Positions 62,833 through 64,000 of a stretch of DNA of 64,000 nucleotides are shown piece by piece (positions within the stretch are counted from its first letter, which is position 1; every line of letters starts with the position of its first letter). The translations under genes and the position numbers were made by a program. Source of the stretch: Glandiceps talaboti (Eukaryota > Hemichordata > Enteropneusta > Spengelidae); NCBI RefSeq assembly GCF_964340395.1, contig NC_135560.1, positions 17,721,098 to 17,785,097 of the forward strand, read 5' to 3'. Under the pieces are notes generated by a model. The model was not told the origin of the DNA, made no database searches, and saw only the letters and a list, made by a program, of their open reading frames with translations.

Positions 62833-63792
62833 ATGGATCTTTTCAAGTTTGACCATAACAATGATGAAGAGGAGGACGAAGAACCTACTGTTAGTGCCTT
62901 AGCAGGTTTGATGTGCCCACTACAAATGGCTATGGTGCCTGTACCAACTGAAGCTCTAAATGTGGTAGCGATTCCTGATGCATCAGAAGGAAACGAGGAA
63001 GGGCAAACTAATGTTGTAATTACACAGAGAGTAGAAGTTGATACACAGAGAGTAGAAGTTGATACAGGCATTGATGATAAAGAAAGTAGCCTGACTGAAA
63101 GTTGCATGGGGGAGGAGCAAAGAGCAGAGAATCAGCCACCGGATACAGAATCATTAATATCCGAGGATCTGTCAAAAGAAGGAAAAGTGGAAGGCATGGA
63201 GTCGTTGCCGCTTGAAATGCAAGACATAAATCCATTTGGATTTAAGACGTGCTCTCCTAGAAAATCCAGAGAAAAAAGTGACGACGGCAAAGAGGAAGTA
63301 GACACTCTTGTAAGTGTCAGTGATGAGAAAGAAAGATTGCTTGTGGTTGATAACGGGCAGGTGCATGTATTGAAAGAAGTGCAGAAGTATGACGGAAAAC
63401 TAGATAAAACAGACAGCACTGTGAGTGAAAACGATGGCTCAGATGTGATACCAGAGGAGGATAGAGAACATGTGCCTTCAGGTGAAACAAGCAACAAAGA
63501 TGAAGACAAAGATGAGGAAAATATTCAAGATAAGACAGAAAAAAGTGAAGTATCGGAGAGAAAAAAATCTTCCGCGGATGGAGGAAGTGGGAATAAAATG
63601 GGGGCATCTTTATCTAAGAACTGGTGGGCTGCTCTGGAGGCAAAGAAAAGTTCTCCAAAACATGTGGAGTATGAAAAAGCTCCAAACAAAGGAGAATCGG
63701 AAGGATTTGCTAATGTGGTGTGGGCAAAAGTGTTACCCAAAACGACTGTGGATTTTCAGAAACCATTTCCCTTTGCTAGAGGAAAGAAGTCT
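62833..63792 (+). CDS. Probable alternative first coding exon of Unc13 (acidic N-terminus of a C2A-less isoform)
   Basis: ATG at 62833 (context aaagATGG, strong) opens 320 codons to a 'tct|gtaagt' donor, phase 0, with an in-frame stop 5 codons upstream. The product is acidic and disordered. Residues 1-18 (MDLFKFDHNNDEEEDEEP) are followed by a short hydrophobic patch (about 21-40), a 7-residue exact tandem repeat TQRVEVD at about 64-77, a Ser/Glu/Lys-rich centre, then KNWWAALEAKK (about 262-272) and VVWAKVLPK (about 295-303) near the end. No catalytic or folded domain is seen. The phase 0 donor equals that of exon F and the strand is the same, so both could join one downstream Unc13 exon. It could instead be the first exon of an unrelated gene. 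Coding status is firm; assignment to Unc13 is inferred. Confidence 0.65.
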
Positions 63793-64000
63793 GTAAGTTA
63801 AACAGCTTGCATATTTATTACAGGTTTTGTGACCTTTCCAATGTCTTTCATGTCACAAATACATAAGATTTTAATCAGAGCTGATATGAATTTTTATTGC
63901 ATATCATTTTGGGGCAAATAATAATCTCTCAGTCGGCCAGAAAACTTGTCAACCCAGGCTGTGGTGAGTACAAGCCTTATATTATTCACAATGCAAAAGA
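63793..64000 (+). other. Start of the intron after the alternative exon
   Basis: It begins with a consensus 'gtaagt' donor. No further exon is visible before the window ends. Confidence 0.7.

Noticed and set aside
63132-63509. 125-codon minus-strand ORF opposite the alternative exon
   Set aside because: It is a Ser-rich antisense shadow of the Glu/Asp/Lys-rich coding strand.

Overview
This is an AT-rich, intron-dominated animal genomic window from a single protein-coding locus. On the + strand it carries six consecutive coding exons of a Munc13/Unc13 homologue, the presynaptic vesicle-priming factor. They begin inside the N-terminal C2A domain at 11575 and run to the calmodulin-binding helix ending at 25701. 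All five internal exon joins keep splice phase (0, 1, 1, 0, 2), every intron is GT-AG, and the joined product is about 483 residues. The first C2A exon(s) lie upstream of the window. The C1, C2B, MUN and C2C regions lie downstream.

About 37 kb further on, a large exon at 62833-63792 opens with its own Met, has an upstream in-frame stop, and encodes 320 acidic, low-complexity residues. Its donor is phase 0, the same phase as the donor at 25701. The simplest reading is an alternative first coding exon for a second, C2A-less isoform, comparable in layout to the long and short forms of unc-13 in C. elegans, Unc13A/B in Drosophila and Munc13-2 in mammals. Without the downstream exon this remains an inference.

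Layout: 1-11574 is intron or 5' flank rich in degenerate tandem repeats and foldback elements. 11575-12214 holds the two C2A exons. 14722-14838 is a short helical exon. 19211-20788 holds the linker exons, including an unusual Tyr-Asp-Arg repeat followed by a Ser-Pro-Arg-rich stretch. 25518-25701 is the calmodulin-site exon. 25702-62832 is giant intron with no convincing gene. 62833-63792 is the proposed alternative N-terminus.

The non-coding part is packed with simple repeats, more than ten unrelated families of degenerate tandem repeats (units about 60-210 bp), several inverted-repeat (MITE-like) elements, a tRNA-derived SINE with three stacked heads, and a fragment resembling the C-terminus of a Penelope-like retroelement ORF. 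I saw no tRNA, rRNA, CRISPR or bacterial-type features.

Organism: a bilaterian invertebrate, probably marine (hemichordate, echinoderm, lancelet, mollusc or brachiopod are all possible), judged from long AT-rich introns, the repeat types, and an Unc13 closer in the linker to vertebrate Munc13-1 than I would expect for an insect or nematode. I cannot resolve the phylum from sequence alone.
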